The position numbers were made by a program, and so were the translations under genes. The notes below the pieces were generated by a model. It was not told where the DNA came from. It made no database searches and saw only the letters and a program-made list of their open reading frames with translations. Below are positions 1 to 11,754 of a DNA stretch of 64,000 nt, piece by piece (position 1 is the first letter of the stretch; each line of letters opens with the position of its first letter). This DNA is from Adineta ricciae (Eukaryota > Rotifera > Eurotatoria > Adinetida > Adinetidae). The DNA is taken from contig CAJNOJ010000174.1 of the NCBI GenBank assembly GCA_905250025.1, forward strand, positions 124,001 through 188,000, given 5' to 3'.

Positions 1-51
1 TAAATAGATCATTATTTATTATAATTAACTGAATTTATATTGGAGAAATAG

Positions 52-801
52 GTTTATGCTGATGATCAATTGATAGCAAGTTTTGGCGAATATTCGTCTT
101 TCGGTGAATTAGCTTTGATCCAAAATACATCACGATTCATGACAATCAAAGCGAAAACGAATGTCAAACTGTGGACATTGCTTGGAGAAACTTATCGAAA
201 GATTCTGATGGATATAACAATGAACAAACGAAAAGTGTATGACGAATTTCTCATCCGAGTTCCTATCTTACGTAAGGTTTCACACTCTCATGTTTTTATT
301 TGAGACATACGAATCTATTTCAGAAACACTGAACGAAGTCGAACGTTTCATAATAGCTGATTCGCTTGAATCAGTGCAATACGAAGATGGTGATATTGTC
401 GTCAAACAAGGTGAACTAGGTGATGATTTCTTTCTTATCGTTGAAGTGAGTATACTTCTGTATTGCTAACTAAATAACATCTAGTTCTCTTTCACATTCC
501 AATTAAAAAGGGCAACTGTATTGTTTATCAAAAGGCATGCGAATACTCCGAAGGAGTGGAAATCGATACACTTGGTCCAGGTGATTATTTTGGCGAAATC
601 GCACTTTTATGCAATCGAGCACGTGTTGCGACTCTTGTTGCTCAAGGTGTTTTGAGATGTGTGAAGATCAATCGCGAACGGTTTGAACGTGTTCTCGGTC
701 CGATCCGAGAAATTCTTCAACGAAATATTTCACGATATAATTCAATCATATCCCTTGAGCAATTACACATAATCATCGACAAGGAAAAGGAAGACTGTTA
801 A
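52..801 (+). CDS. PRKAR1: cAMP-dependent protein kinase type I regulatory subunit, C-terminal part (5' end outside window)
   Basis: Binds cAMP and releases active PKA catalytic subunits in the cytoplasm. Three exons are read here: 52..271, 324..445 and 511..801, with GT-AG introns and consistent phases, giving about 210 residues. The piece starts inside cyclic-nucleotide-binding domain A; its phosphate-binding cassette reads FGELALI and keeps the downstream Arg (NTSR). Domain B has FGEIALL followed by NRAR, again with the cAMP-binding Arg. The segment after the second cassette ([15 protein letters not shown]) and the end ([10 protein letters not shown]) resemble animal type I subunits more than type II. 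An acceptor AG at 50-51 shows that upstream exons (dimerisation/docking, inhibitor site, start of domain A) lie outside the window. The family call is secure; type I over type II rests on these motifs. Confidence 0.93.
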
Positions 802-1143
802 TGATGTAAAACCTAAGCGGATAACTTTAAGTTTATGTCAATGTACAATATCCTCAAATAACATATAAAACATTGCTTTTGTATTCAAAGAGATTTAACA
901 TGCGTCCCAACTTCGGTTTGCGTTTCAAATTTAATCAAAGACCTTTTCTTTTTCTTCTCCTCCGTTTCTCTTTCTTTCTTTCTTTCGTTCGTTCGACATG
1001 TAACACCTGTACGAAATTCGAGACATGATCGATGTTGTGACCAGAGAAGAAAAAATGATCGTAATTGAATCACTCACTTATTCATACTTCACATTCCATA
1101 AGTGTTAGAAAATAAACTAATAAATCACATTTACTTTATGATT

Positions 1144-2324
1144 ATGCATCTATTTATCCTCTTGTTAATACCATTCACTCATCAAATAGAAAGTATCGAA
1201 CAGGAACTCAGCTGGAACATCACGTAATCTATTCTGAACTTTCAATTGCATCTTGTTCTTATCTTGTCTTGTTTTCGTTTAGAAATACCACCATCGAAAA
1301 TGATCTTGAACTAACAACAGGCTTCTTTGATAATATCAATGCAACAAATGAGACAGCTGTAGAACTCGTTCCTGATGTCGATATCTCCGGACCAGTTGAA
1401 CGTGTTCTACGAGCAGTCTTTCGCGCATATGAACCTTATTGTTGGCGTCGATCGTACGGTCGCGGTGTTGGTCGTCCGCTACACGCTTGTCCTGATCATG
1501 CTTCGGAACAGGATGGTCTTCTCTGTTATCCAACGTGCCGGGATGGTTACAACGGTGTTGGTCCCGTTTGTTGGGAAATATGTGATAACATAACATCGTT
1601 CGGTTTTGCTTGTATGGACATTCGTAAATCTGTTCGTTCTTGTCCTTGGTATGATACATGCGGTGTGTTCAAACGCTCATGTTCATCATGTCCAGATAAT
1701 TATACTAATTTTGGCTGCTTATGTGGACGATTTTATCTCCGTGATAGTTATGGACGAGGTATTGGCACACCAATGATATGTTCAAGCGGATATGAACAAG
1801 ATGGTGCTTTATGTTATGATCAATGCGATGAAAAATACAATGGCGTCGGTCCTGTTTGTTGGCAACATTGTCCATCAAGTCAGCCATATCCATGTTTCGC
1901 TGGTTGTTCAGTAAGCAAACAAGATTGTCAACTTGCGGTTATTAACATGATTCAATCTGTCGTTGGTGCTTCGATTACACTTTTAAATGTTATCGTCGGT
2001 GTTCCATTAGTGGATTTGACAACATTCGATATTCTTGCAAATGCAGCCAAAGGTGATTGGCCATTAGTCGCCAAGCACATGGCAAACTTGGCAAAGAAAC
2101 TAGCCGATAAATTATTACCGGAATTGGCAAAGAAATTTCTCGACTGGTCATTGAGTACACTTTCATCTGCAACGAGAAATGCAAGCATCGCTATTACAGC
2201 AACTGCCTTAAAAGATAAACAATCGTTATTGCCTTTTCTCAAACTGTTTCGCTTAGACTCCATTAATTCTGCCTTTAATCACGGGAAATGTGAACTAAGA
2301 AACGATTTGGATGACGACAGTTAA
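1144..2324 (+). CDS. secreted cysteine-rich protein with two GVGPVCW repeats
   Basis: Two exons, 1144..1223 and 1283..2324, give 373 residues. The short first exon supplies an ATG and a hydrophobic signal peptide (MHLFILLLIPFTHQ) that a simple ORF call misses; the phase-2 junction restores the frame (ac|a). The body holds two copies of a Cys-rich module, near residues 84-126 and 178-223. Each has SYGRG(V/I)G, then an EQDG(L/A)LCY segment, then NGVGPVCW. A shorter Cys-rich linker separates them. The last ~130 residues have few Cys and are amphipathic (VIVGVPLVDL, then KLADKLLPELAKKF). From memory, similar YGRG...GVGPVCW modules occur in uncharacterised proteins of protists and other lineages; I know no assigned function. 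Several NxT/S sites fit secretion. A possible poly(A) signal lies at 2433. Confidence 0.8.
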
Positions 2325-4394
2325 TTGATTAACTACATATTATTTCATTTATCTCTTGTAAATATAGAGAGTATGACTTTTTCTCATGTGCTCGAGTATT
2401 ATTATAATAAGAAAAAAAAAGCCATTTCCTCTAATAAATACCAAATCATTTCTCTAATACATTTGTTTGTGACAGTTTTCAATTAAACATCGCCTTTTTT
2501 TACAACGGAATAACTAAGAGGTTGGCAGAGATTTTGCTCCTACACGTTCGTCATTTATTAATTAGATCTCCAGGATTTAAGTAAATCTTCTTTGAATATC
2601 GTGATCAAACGAATTTCAATTTACTAATGATTCGTATGCTTGTTAATCACGTGGCATTTAAGATTAAGTAAAAATCAATTAAATTTCACAAGTCTGCGCT
2701 ATTTCAATCGCGAACGCAAGATTATTAACATGTTTATATCGTAGACCTTTTTCCGTAGTGCAAAAATCCCATTTTAGTACGCATAATCATGTTCACAGTT
2801 TGAAAAAAACTATTGGTTAACCCTTGCTCCTACTGAGTACATTTCCATTAAAATAGATCTAATCAAAAGTTACTATTTATGTTGACGATATCCAGAGAAT
2901 TTGCACCAGTATTGATGTTATACAGTGTACTTTGTTGTGAAAGCAACACTCGGGGGGATTAGAATCATACAAACAAACTTCGCATATAAACTCTGCTTGA
3001 TGGATTAGTATCGAAAAAGGTGTTATTAATGACCTTTACGATTCCATTGAAAACTTGATTAGAAAAATTTACATGATAAGTTTCCTTTTGATACCTATCA
3101 ATACGTAAGAGAACTATTTAGCTTTTAATCTGATGATAATGTCATTGTACTTTTGTTTTTCTTCGATAACCTTTACGTATATCTACATTATAATAGACTT
3201 CTTTTCTTTCTCGATAATTCATGTTTTTGTTGCTTTTCAATCAGCTTAGAAGTTCATTTCGTAGAGGATACAATCAATAATAAGCTAGGCCTAAGACTGA
3301 TCTTCCGCCATTGCTTGAACTTCATTACATCCAACGAAATTAATCATGTTTGTGATTTAATATTGACAAGTGTTTTCCTTCGTATACACATAAATGAATA
3401 AATAATAGTTTTCTAGATTGAAAGATTTATTAAGCATGGTATACTAGTCTTGAGTTAATTATGTATGAGAAGAAATCCGAATCTTTATTCAGATGTCTAA
3501 TTCGTCATGAAATGCAGTTATTTTTCTATTTGATCAAAACACAATTTTTCTTCATATTTGACAAGAAACCGATGTGGGTTTGATGCGTTTAGACAACTAA
3601 CAAGGAAGAAAGTGGTTTCTTGGCGAAGGTTTCACAAAAGACGCATTCATAAGCTTGACTTGCTCTTTCAAACAAAATTATTCATCACAAGTACTAATAC
3701 TCATTAACGATTATGTCAAAAGATTCATTTTCGTAATGTGTCTTGTCAATAGAGTTAAAAGAGAGAAATTATTCTTTCGAAAGTATGAGATGTGATACAT
3801 TGTCATATGATGAAAGGCGGATAATCGATATAAAAACTTGTTATTGTCAGAAAATGTCCGTATATTTTCCCTCTAATTTCGATCAATTTGTCAATAATCG
3901 TTTCTCAGGTGACGTTCGAGAAGAAGACAATCAAATATTCGCATGATTTTTCTTTTCTTTTTTTTAATACTTATAATGAATGAAAAGAAAAGAGAGATAA
4001 AGAGAAAGAAAGAAAAACAGAAAATTATGAAAACAGTGATATACATATACAGTCCCACTCACGACGCACTGCAGAAGAAAAAAAAAGAGAGATTTTTCGA
4101 TGCGTTGACAATTTTTTGACACTAATGAGAGGAAAGATGGATTACATCCGACACGAGAAGAACTGTTCTACTAAACCGAAATGACCAAAACATGAACATC
4201 TTTCGAGAAAAAACACACACGCACACGCATAAGACAGATTTATCACAAGACATAATGACAGTCGTAAAGAAAAAAAAATAAGAAAATAAGGATAACAAAA
4301 CGACAAATGACGTAAAAGTTACGTTTTCATTTATCTGCTCGTATGCATGAAAAAATGAATGTTTTTTTTAAATGTTAGCTTCTGTTGCTTTGCA
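2325..4394. other. intergenic, no gene recognised
   Basis: About 2.1 kb of AT-rich sequence. AATAAA at 2433-2438 probably serves the gene ending at 2324. The short open frames here (for example around 3153-3400 and 3743-3946) have no recognisable domain, splice structure or codon pattern, so I do not call them genes. Confidence 0.5.
2433..2438 (+). terminator. putative poly(A) signal AATAAA
   Basis: AATAAA about 110 bases after the stop codon of the Cys-rich secreted protein gene. Position and strand fit a cleavage/polyadenylation signal; in AT-rich DNA chance matches are common. Confidence 0.35.
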
Positions 4395-4647
4395 TTAGAA
4401 TGCACTGCATAACAGTGCAAATTCGTTCTTATCTAAGAGTCCGTCGCCATTCTTATCGGCGATACTTATCATTTCTTCAATGTCTTGCTTAGAAAGTTTC
4501 TCTCCGGTTAACCGCTTCATTACTTTACGTAATTCTTTGGGTTCGATAAAGCCGTTCTTATCCAGATCGTAGCAATTGAATAAGGTTTCCACATCGAGTT
4601 GCATTTTTGGTAAAGTGAAAGGATTTGTTTCTTGGGTTATTGATGCA
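4395..4647 (-). CDS. EF-hand calcium-binding protein, C-terminal fragment
   Basis: The reading frame runs without a stop from the N at 4648 to a TAA at 4395. It encodes two EF-hands: DLDKNGFIEPKE and DKNGDGLLDKNE both have intact calcium-loop positions 1, 3, 5 and 12. They are followed by only a short tail, as in calmodulin-like proteins. The matching N-terminal half is on the same strand at 6092-6456, on the other side of the TBL1 fragment. Together they look like one calmodulin-like gene lacking about one EF-hand that should lie between them. The fragment boundary coincides exactly with the N, which points to an assembly join rather than a biological break. Which animal EF-hand family this belongs to cannot be told. 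Confidence 0.8.
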
Positions 4648-4648
4648 N
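4648..4648. other. single N: probable contig join
   Basis: One undetermined base. To its left the minus strand encodes EF-hand protein; to its right the plus strand starts in an intron of a TBL1 gene. The identity change occurs exactly at the N. Confidence 0.75.
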
Positions 4649-4671
4649 ATTTTTTCTTCTCGCCTTCTTAG

Positions 4672-6090
4672 TTCCCAAACATGAACCAATGGATTACGAT
4701 TCAAGCAATAGTACTCATCATCATCCTCATCTTCATCCACATTATGCACGAAATCTAACGCCAAACTCTCTATCCGTCCAAACCGGTTCATCAAATAACA
4801 ATAACAATAATAATAATAATAATAATAATGGTTTAATTGTCAATGGTTCTATTGAAATTCCATCAAATCGAGTTACAGTTCTACGTGGCCATGAATCGGA
4901 AGTGTTTATTTGTGCATGGAATCCTACACATGATCTCTTGGCATCTGGCTCAGGTGATTCTACAGCACGCATATGGAATTTACAAGGTACACGTGAACCT
5001 GAAATCATCTTACGACATTGTATACGACGCGGTGATACACAAGTACCGAGTAATAAAGATGTTACGAGTTTAGATTGGAATGTAAGTTGTACAACTTGGA
5101 GATTTTCTATTCCATCATTTTGCCGTTATCTTTGATAGCCGTCTGGTACACAATTAGCGACGGGCAGTTACGATGGTTATGCACGTATATGGTCATCCGA
5201 TGGGAATCTAGTTAGTACGCTTGGCCAACATAAAGGACCCATATTTGCATTAAAATGGAATAAGAAAGGCAATTATATCTTATCGGCTGGTGTTGATCGT
5301 ACAACAATCATATGGGATGCTAATTCTGGTCATTGTGAACAACAGTTTTCATTTCATACAGCACCAGCATTAGATGTCGACTGGCAATCAGATACAACAT
5401 TCGCATCTTGTTCGACAGATCAGAAGATTCATGTTTGTCGTCTGAATGAATTACGACCTGTTAAAACATTCCACGGACATCAAAACGAAGTCAATGCCAT
5501 TAAATGGGATCCACAAGGACGACTATTAGCCTCATGTTCAGATGATATGACATTAAAAGTAAATATTTTCATAAAACATCTCGACAAGTTTATCGAATTT
5601 GTTTTAGATTTGGAATATGACAAAAGATACACCTGTTCACAATTTGCAAGCACATAACAAAGAAATTTATACGATTAAATGGAGTCCAACTGGTCCAGGA
5701 ACTATGAATCCAAATGCCACATTACTTTTAGCTAGGTTTGTCTCATTATCCGACGATCATAAGCATCGAACCTAAAATTTCTCTTTGATTATTTGCTTGT
5801 AGTGCTTCGTTTGATTCAACCGTGCGTTTATGGGATGTTGAACGTGGTATTTGTCAGAATACACTTGTCAAACATTCCGAACCAGTCTATTCAGTATCAT
5901 TCAGTCCTGATGGACGTCTATTAGCTACTGGTTCATTTGATAAAACCATATATATCTGGGATATTGCAGTAAGTAATCTGGATGAAGAGATTTCCTGTTT
6001 GAATTTAACGTTTTTGATTTGTTTAGCGTGCAGAAATTGTTCATAGTTATCGAGGTACTGGTGGTATTTTTGAAGTTTGCTGGAACAGTC
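4672..6090 (+). CDS. TBL1XR1: TBL1/TBL1XR1/ebi-type WD40 protein, truncated at both ends
   Basis: WD40 component of the nuclear NCoR/SMRT corepressor complex. Exons: 4672..5081, 5139..5558, 5608..5735, 5803..5968, 6027..6090. The translated piece has a His/Asn-rich linker including a poly-Asn run (near 4795-4829), then WD repeats with typical TBL1 wording: [64 protein letters not shown]. Missing at the 5' side are the exon(s) carrying the N-terminal LisH region. Missing at the 3' side are only the last ~20 codons of the final WD repeat. Both cuts fall exactly at single N bases (4648, 6091). The coding exons are intact with good splice sites, so this looks like part of a working gene placed here by scaffolding, not a pseudogene. 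Confidence 0.92.
4795..4829 (+). repeat. AAT/AAC triplet repeat coding poly-Asn
   Basis: About a dozen consecutive AAT/AAC codons in the linker before the first WD repeat of the TBL1 fragment. A length-variable low-complexity tract. Confidence 0.9.
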
Positions 6091-6091
6091 N
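6091..6091. other. single N: probable contig join
   Basis: Left of this base the plus strand encodes the last WD repeat of TBL1 (ending CWNS). Right of it the minus strand encodes an EF-hand (ending PVDKR). Both genes stop exactly here. Confidence 0.75.
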
Positions 6092-6456
6092 CGTTTATCA
6101 ACAGGTTTATAACCCAAATCCTGCATGACTGATTTGAATTCTTTAATACTTAATCTTCCATCGCCATTTTTATCAAAATAAGCGAATGCTTTGCGCACAT
6201 CGAGTTGTTGAGCCGTTCGAGAACCATTTGATGAGAGAGAACTTGTCGCCATATTCGAAGACATTTGAGAAGCGAAGTGATTCGTTGAATGTAATTCAGT
6301 ATTAATCAATGGTGGAGATGTGGTCGAAGACGTTGAAGATGTTAATCGACTTCGATTTAATTGTGGCGAAGGCGTTTCAGGTAGATGTGGAAGTTCTTCG
6401 ATGACACCATGTACAGCTGACGCTAGTGCAGGTACGATTTGGCACTTGTCTAGCAT
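6092..6456 (-). CDS. EF-hand calcium-binding protein, N-terminal fragment
   Basis: Starts at an ATG (MLDKCQIV) and runs to the N at 6091, about 121 residues. The first ~85 residues are Ser/Thr/Pro-rich and probably disordered. Then comes one EF-hand with loop DKNGDGRLSIKE followed by FKSVMQDLGYKP. The C-terminal EF-hands of the same probable gene are at 4395-4647; the TBL1 fragment lies between. The start is uncertain: the frame stays open slightly upstream and an acceptor-like cacag precedes it, so an upstream exon may exist. Confidence 0.7.
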
Positions 6457-9400
6457 GATTGTCTGTGTCAACAATAGTATTTAAAATAAATTGCAAATGA
6501 TTCAATCAATCTGAAATCAAAAGTTAAATTAGCACTTAACAAACTGAGTCGAACAAGCAAAAATAATATGCTTCCTCTTTTTTTCACATTGGAGACTTTC
6601 AATGTGTGTTAATTACACGACCTATCATCAGTATGCCAGCACGTAATCATTGCGTGTGGGTATTGCTAAGAAAAAACAAACGAATGTTCTTTTGCTTCTT
6701 TTCATCAGAAGAAAAAGACGAGTAAAAACGGTAACAGCCGGTCATACAACGAACTATGCATAAAATGAGAACTCCCTCGACGATATCAAACTTTCTCTCG
6801 GTGATGAAAGGCATAAAAAAGACCAAGTGGAATCTGTTTATTCGACGTAAACAGATCGCCGTCTGTTACCCCTGATTAAAAAAAGAAAAGATACACATAC
6901 GTATACTCGAAAGAAATCAACTCGAAAACTTTTCTCCCTGAATGTTCGAGGGGGGATAAATACATGCAGTAGAAGAAAAAATATCATCGATATCAATCAA
7001 GATAACTGTCCGCAAAGCCGCTGTCATATGATTGCCTACGTTAATTCACCTTGACGAAGAGGTTGAAAAAATAAAAGGACGTACAGGTTATTCTATTTCG
7101 CTCATACGTCATGCGAGCAATGCTTCGTAGTATTATGCTTCGTTGACGACTAAAGTACTCATCTGTTTTTCTCCTTTGCTTTTTCTCTCTCTCGAAATCG
7201 TTACACAGAATCGATAATTTTTCGCTTTCTATTTAGCATAAAGATATCCGTATAAATAAAAAAAATAATAATCAAAACAAAAACACATTTAGACGTCGTC
7301 TCGTTCGATATATTCGATCAGAACTTGCCAGAAGAGAGCACTCGAAGCAGTTCACACGCCTTTCTCTGAAATGCTTACAACTGTAATAGGGATAGTCATG
7401 AAAAAAAAAAAAGAAAATGAGGACGATAAAACAGCGAATGACCGGTAAAGAAGAAGAAGACGAGAGAAGAAAGCAACATATATGATAACAACAGGACGGA
7501 CGGTTCAAGAGAAGCAAAGTCGACGTCACTATTTTTCTTCTTCCATTCCTTATGTTATTTCTCTCTCTTGGTTCATGCTAGCTGCCGCAAGAGCAGTTAG
7601 TCGAAAACACGAGTTATCACAGTACATTAGAAGTGCATATATTGCGAAAGATAGCAGAAAATATTGATCAAAAGTGATTAATAGATCCTCGAGAAAAACA
7701 TTTTTTTTGCCATATTAATATTCTTAATAGGAAGGACTGCAGACAATACTCTTGGGATCGTTATTTCATTTATTTTTCTCCTCTAAAAAAATACTAATAT
7801 TACATGTCATCGGAACGCATTTCTTTACACAGAGAAAAGCATGCATCAGTAAATCCTTTTCAATTAAAACAAAATAAAACGCAAACAGAGCATTGACACA
7901 TTTATGTTAATATATTAATAATTGAAATCAGTTTAATATTATTACTTGGCCGACTGAAGTTTATTCGAACTTCTCACGGTCCAAACCTTCGTTGAAATTC
8001 ATGACACTTGTCATAGCTATCTCTCGCCAGATGTTTATGGACATCTAAGGAAAGACAATCTTATTATTGTTATTGTTATTCTATGTGGTCATGGCACAGG
8101 CGATACTTTCGTGACATGTCTCAATAGTTATTTTCAAGTAAGATACTAAACATAATTCATTAGGTTTCTAGCTGATATGTGCTTCATATAAAATAGTGAT
8201 ATTTCGACTTGTGTTCATGCTTACCTGAGCTTCAAGTACACCCGTTGTCTTCATCCTCTTTTCATTTCTCATATTAGAATAGAAATTCGAACTCTAATCA
8301 TTCGTTGTTTGCGCATGTGTAGTCGTGTGGTCTACAGTTGTTCCTATTGCGGTATGTGTGAAGAAGAAGAAGAAGAAAAAGAGGAGCAATTTATCGATAA
8401 AGAAAAAACGACAGAGAATAAGAGTAGTGTGCACGAGTTTCATGTACACGCGCATGCGCCCAAAAAAAAAGAAATAATGATGATTCTCCACTCTTCTCGT
8501 TGTTTCTTATGTGATTCGAAAGCATCATCGGAACGGATGACACGCAAGTAAAACGAAGAATAACGAGCAAAAGAAAACGTGTTGGCACTAGAGAACGTCG
8601 ATGTAACCATACACTGATCGAATCTTTTTGACATTGACCTGTAGACAGACTACGTAGAAAGCAAATATAAATAGAACGACGTTTTCCCCTGTTGCTATTC
8701 CTTCCTTATTTTCGATACATTTGTCGTAAGCTATGAACGTCAATAAAGTGTGCTGTTCCTACAAGATGTTTGCTCTGATAGAATCTTAAAAGCATTTGCT
8801 TCTTTTGACCTAGAAATTTATCTCTCCTAGCAAGTGCTCGGAAATAAAATAAAAGGAGCAATAGTAAACATAAGCGGCACTACCGATCGATCGATTGATT
8901 ACTTTCGTTCAATTTTCACTCTTGACTTATTTACGTCACCGATCGATTGACTGCCCGACGGCAAACGGCTCAACAACAATCAGTTTAATAATATATACAT
9001 ACAGACTAAAAGAAGATGAAGACGGTTTTCCTTCGGAATTAATGATTGTTTCCTTGTATACTCGTCTTGAATCCGACGTTAAATAGCACCATACATCGAT
9101 GAGTTCATGTGGTAAAGAACGGAAATGAAAAAAAATAAGAAAACAACTTTCATTTATTCGACTATCGCGTTCTTATGAACGATAGATCGCTGTTGAAAGA
9201 AATTAAAACGATCGTTTAAAATCTAGTCTACAAGAGAGAGAAAGCGGAAAACAACAATACATTCATAGCATTACCCATTGTCAATAGACTCTTGCCAAAT
9301 GCTTTCTGGATATTGATTGTCTCCAGACAAAAAGAAACAGAACTTTCATACATATATCTTTATATATACAAGTCTGTAAATCTCTTGTGTAAATCAAAGA

Positions 9401-11754
9401 TAACAATAAAAAGGAAGAAAAGGAATTTTCTGAGAGATAACTTACGTAATCATCGTAGAATGATAGTTGACATTGACTAACAATGTCGTCAACATGTATT
9501 GACGTCATACATAGCTACTTCCTTCAGTTTTTTCGGCACATTGTTCATCGATCTATTGACGTCATAATGAACCTTGACAATCTTTTTTCTCACATTTTTG
9601 TCAGATGCTCGTAAAGACCATCATCGTCACATACATTATTGTCTACATGCTTATCCAATAAATCATAATAACAATGACAAATAAAGATCATCGCAAGAAC
9701 GTAAGAAGTACTGAATGATCATTTTTCTACTTTTACTTATCCTCAATTAAAAACGTTCCTACGGGCCATCATTTAAAGAACCTACTCGATTCATCTCGAG
9801 AGCAGTGGGTTAAATAATACTCGCAAATCCTAACTGACAGCTTGCAAAAAAAAACACTCGGAAAGAAATGCACTTACTTACATTGATCATTTGTTCCTGT
9901 AGTACATAGTATGTCGAGACGAGAGGGAGAAGAACATGACGATAACAAGGATTATTCTGCGGGTTTTCATGGTGAGGAATAAAAATAGACAAGGTACACC
10001 TTAGCGCGTCTACGCTTAACTGCGACCAGTACTTTTCGTTTCAAAAATACTGATGAGGGATAGATTTAGCGCAACAGAGTATCTACAGATAACACGAGTT
10101 ACTTTGATTTCTCTTCTTTATCAAATAAGCAAGAAGAAGGAAAGATATATTCATACATATTTCGAAAATAAATGATGATTACCATAAGTATTCGCTTACT
10201 TCCAAGAAGATAAATATAGGTAGTAATAACGATCATTATTTATCATTAATAATGATTATGAGGAGAAGGAACTGATCTCGTTACAACATGAATTTCGATT
10301 CCTACTCTAATCTCGATTGCGTACTTATATATTTTTATACACGTTAGAATCAAATGACGTATATAAAAAGCAAAAATTGATATGTTTTTCACATGACTTT
10401 CATTTTTTTCGTACGAATGATAAAGTAACATGACATTCATGGAATAAATAAAGGCATAAATATCCCTTTTCTTATGTTTTATACAACTTGATTTATAAAA
10501 GAAGAAAGTTTTCTTCATTTTTCTTTCTTTTCTTTATTAACAATATACAGACATTCGATGTGGTGGATGTTGTCGAATGGCGTCGTTACAAATCAATTAT
10601 CGACGAAAAGGAAAAAAAAAGCACGTCGATATAGATAAAATACAAAATTGATCTTTTAGGTCTTTCTAACTGTGATCGTTGTTAAAGAGTGACGAGCATT
10701 TTTCCAATGAATGTCTGCTTCCTTTGCCTGGATTTGAGATTAGTCACATCGATTGTTTTATTTTTCGATGTGATGAAATGTTGATGCGTCGTACAAGGTT
10801 TAATCGTCGATCACATCATGATAAAACGAAATTATTTGCAAATGTATTTTGTTATTACCACGAGACCTCGAAGTTTATCATTTTTATAGTTAAATCTTGC
10901 CGTCGTGCTGAGATGTGATAATTCCTTATCAGAAAATACATCCGAGCAAGCAAGTGTTTGCGCTGTGCCTTTGAATATAAGCGACGGATAGAACTCTAGG
11001 AAGAATCGTGCGTACCGTACGTACGTACATTAGGAGCTGCATGTGACACTTAATATCAGTCTTGGTCTAGAAGACCTTTTGTACTGAACAGTATTTGTAG
11101 AACGAAAAGAGATGTATTTCAGTGAGTGATAAAAGAAGAAGAATTTCACTGGTACAAACGACCGAAGAGGAAAAAGATTGATTTATGAAGAATGTCGGAA
11201 ATGAAGAGCAGAGTCTGGCACTCCTACTTCAATTTGTCATCGAAAGTTCATTGGAAGACACAGGAAGATATCTGAATAGACAATTAGACGTTTTTGCTCT
11301 ACGGTTCCCTCGGAAGATAATTATAGATTGAGCAAAAAATTATTTTTCCATATATAGTAACCTAATCGATTAGTGTACTTTTTTCTTTCAATTTCACCCG
11401 GTCAGCCGTTAAAAGTGCACAAGGGAACGCATTTTTACCTTACGCCGCTACTAATCAAGAATCTCGCATAGAAATTGCGTATAACTAGACCGACGTTCTC
11501 ATGTCCCGGTTTTGTCATCAGTGTTCGTTAAACACATTAATGCTTGTTCATCACAACGTAAGGAAGTTGCGCTTAATCGAAATAAGGCAATGTAGAAAGA
11601 CCTTCTTCATCCAGCATTATCTATAAATAAATCAAACTAATCGATGTAGAAAGATATGCATAAATATTCTATCTATCTTTTCTTTTCTTTTCTATGACAA
11701 AAGGAAAACTAAACACAAAAGAAATCAATAGCAACAACTATCTGACTAGAATTT
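6457..11754. other. 5.3 kb without a recognisable gene
   Basis: AT-rich sequence with A/T runs, AAG/CTT-rich patches and short open frames on both strands, none with a known domain or convincing exon structure. A short self-complementary GTAC run sits near 11016-11028. It may hold upstream non-coding exons of the EF-hand gene, the 3'UTR of the Tudor helicase gene, or lineage-specific RNA genes; nothing can be supported from sequence alone. Confidence 0.5.

Noticed and set aside
11016..11028. GTAC self-complementary run
   Set aside because: Short simple palindrome without any flanking structure; no reason to call it a site.
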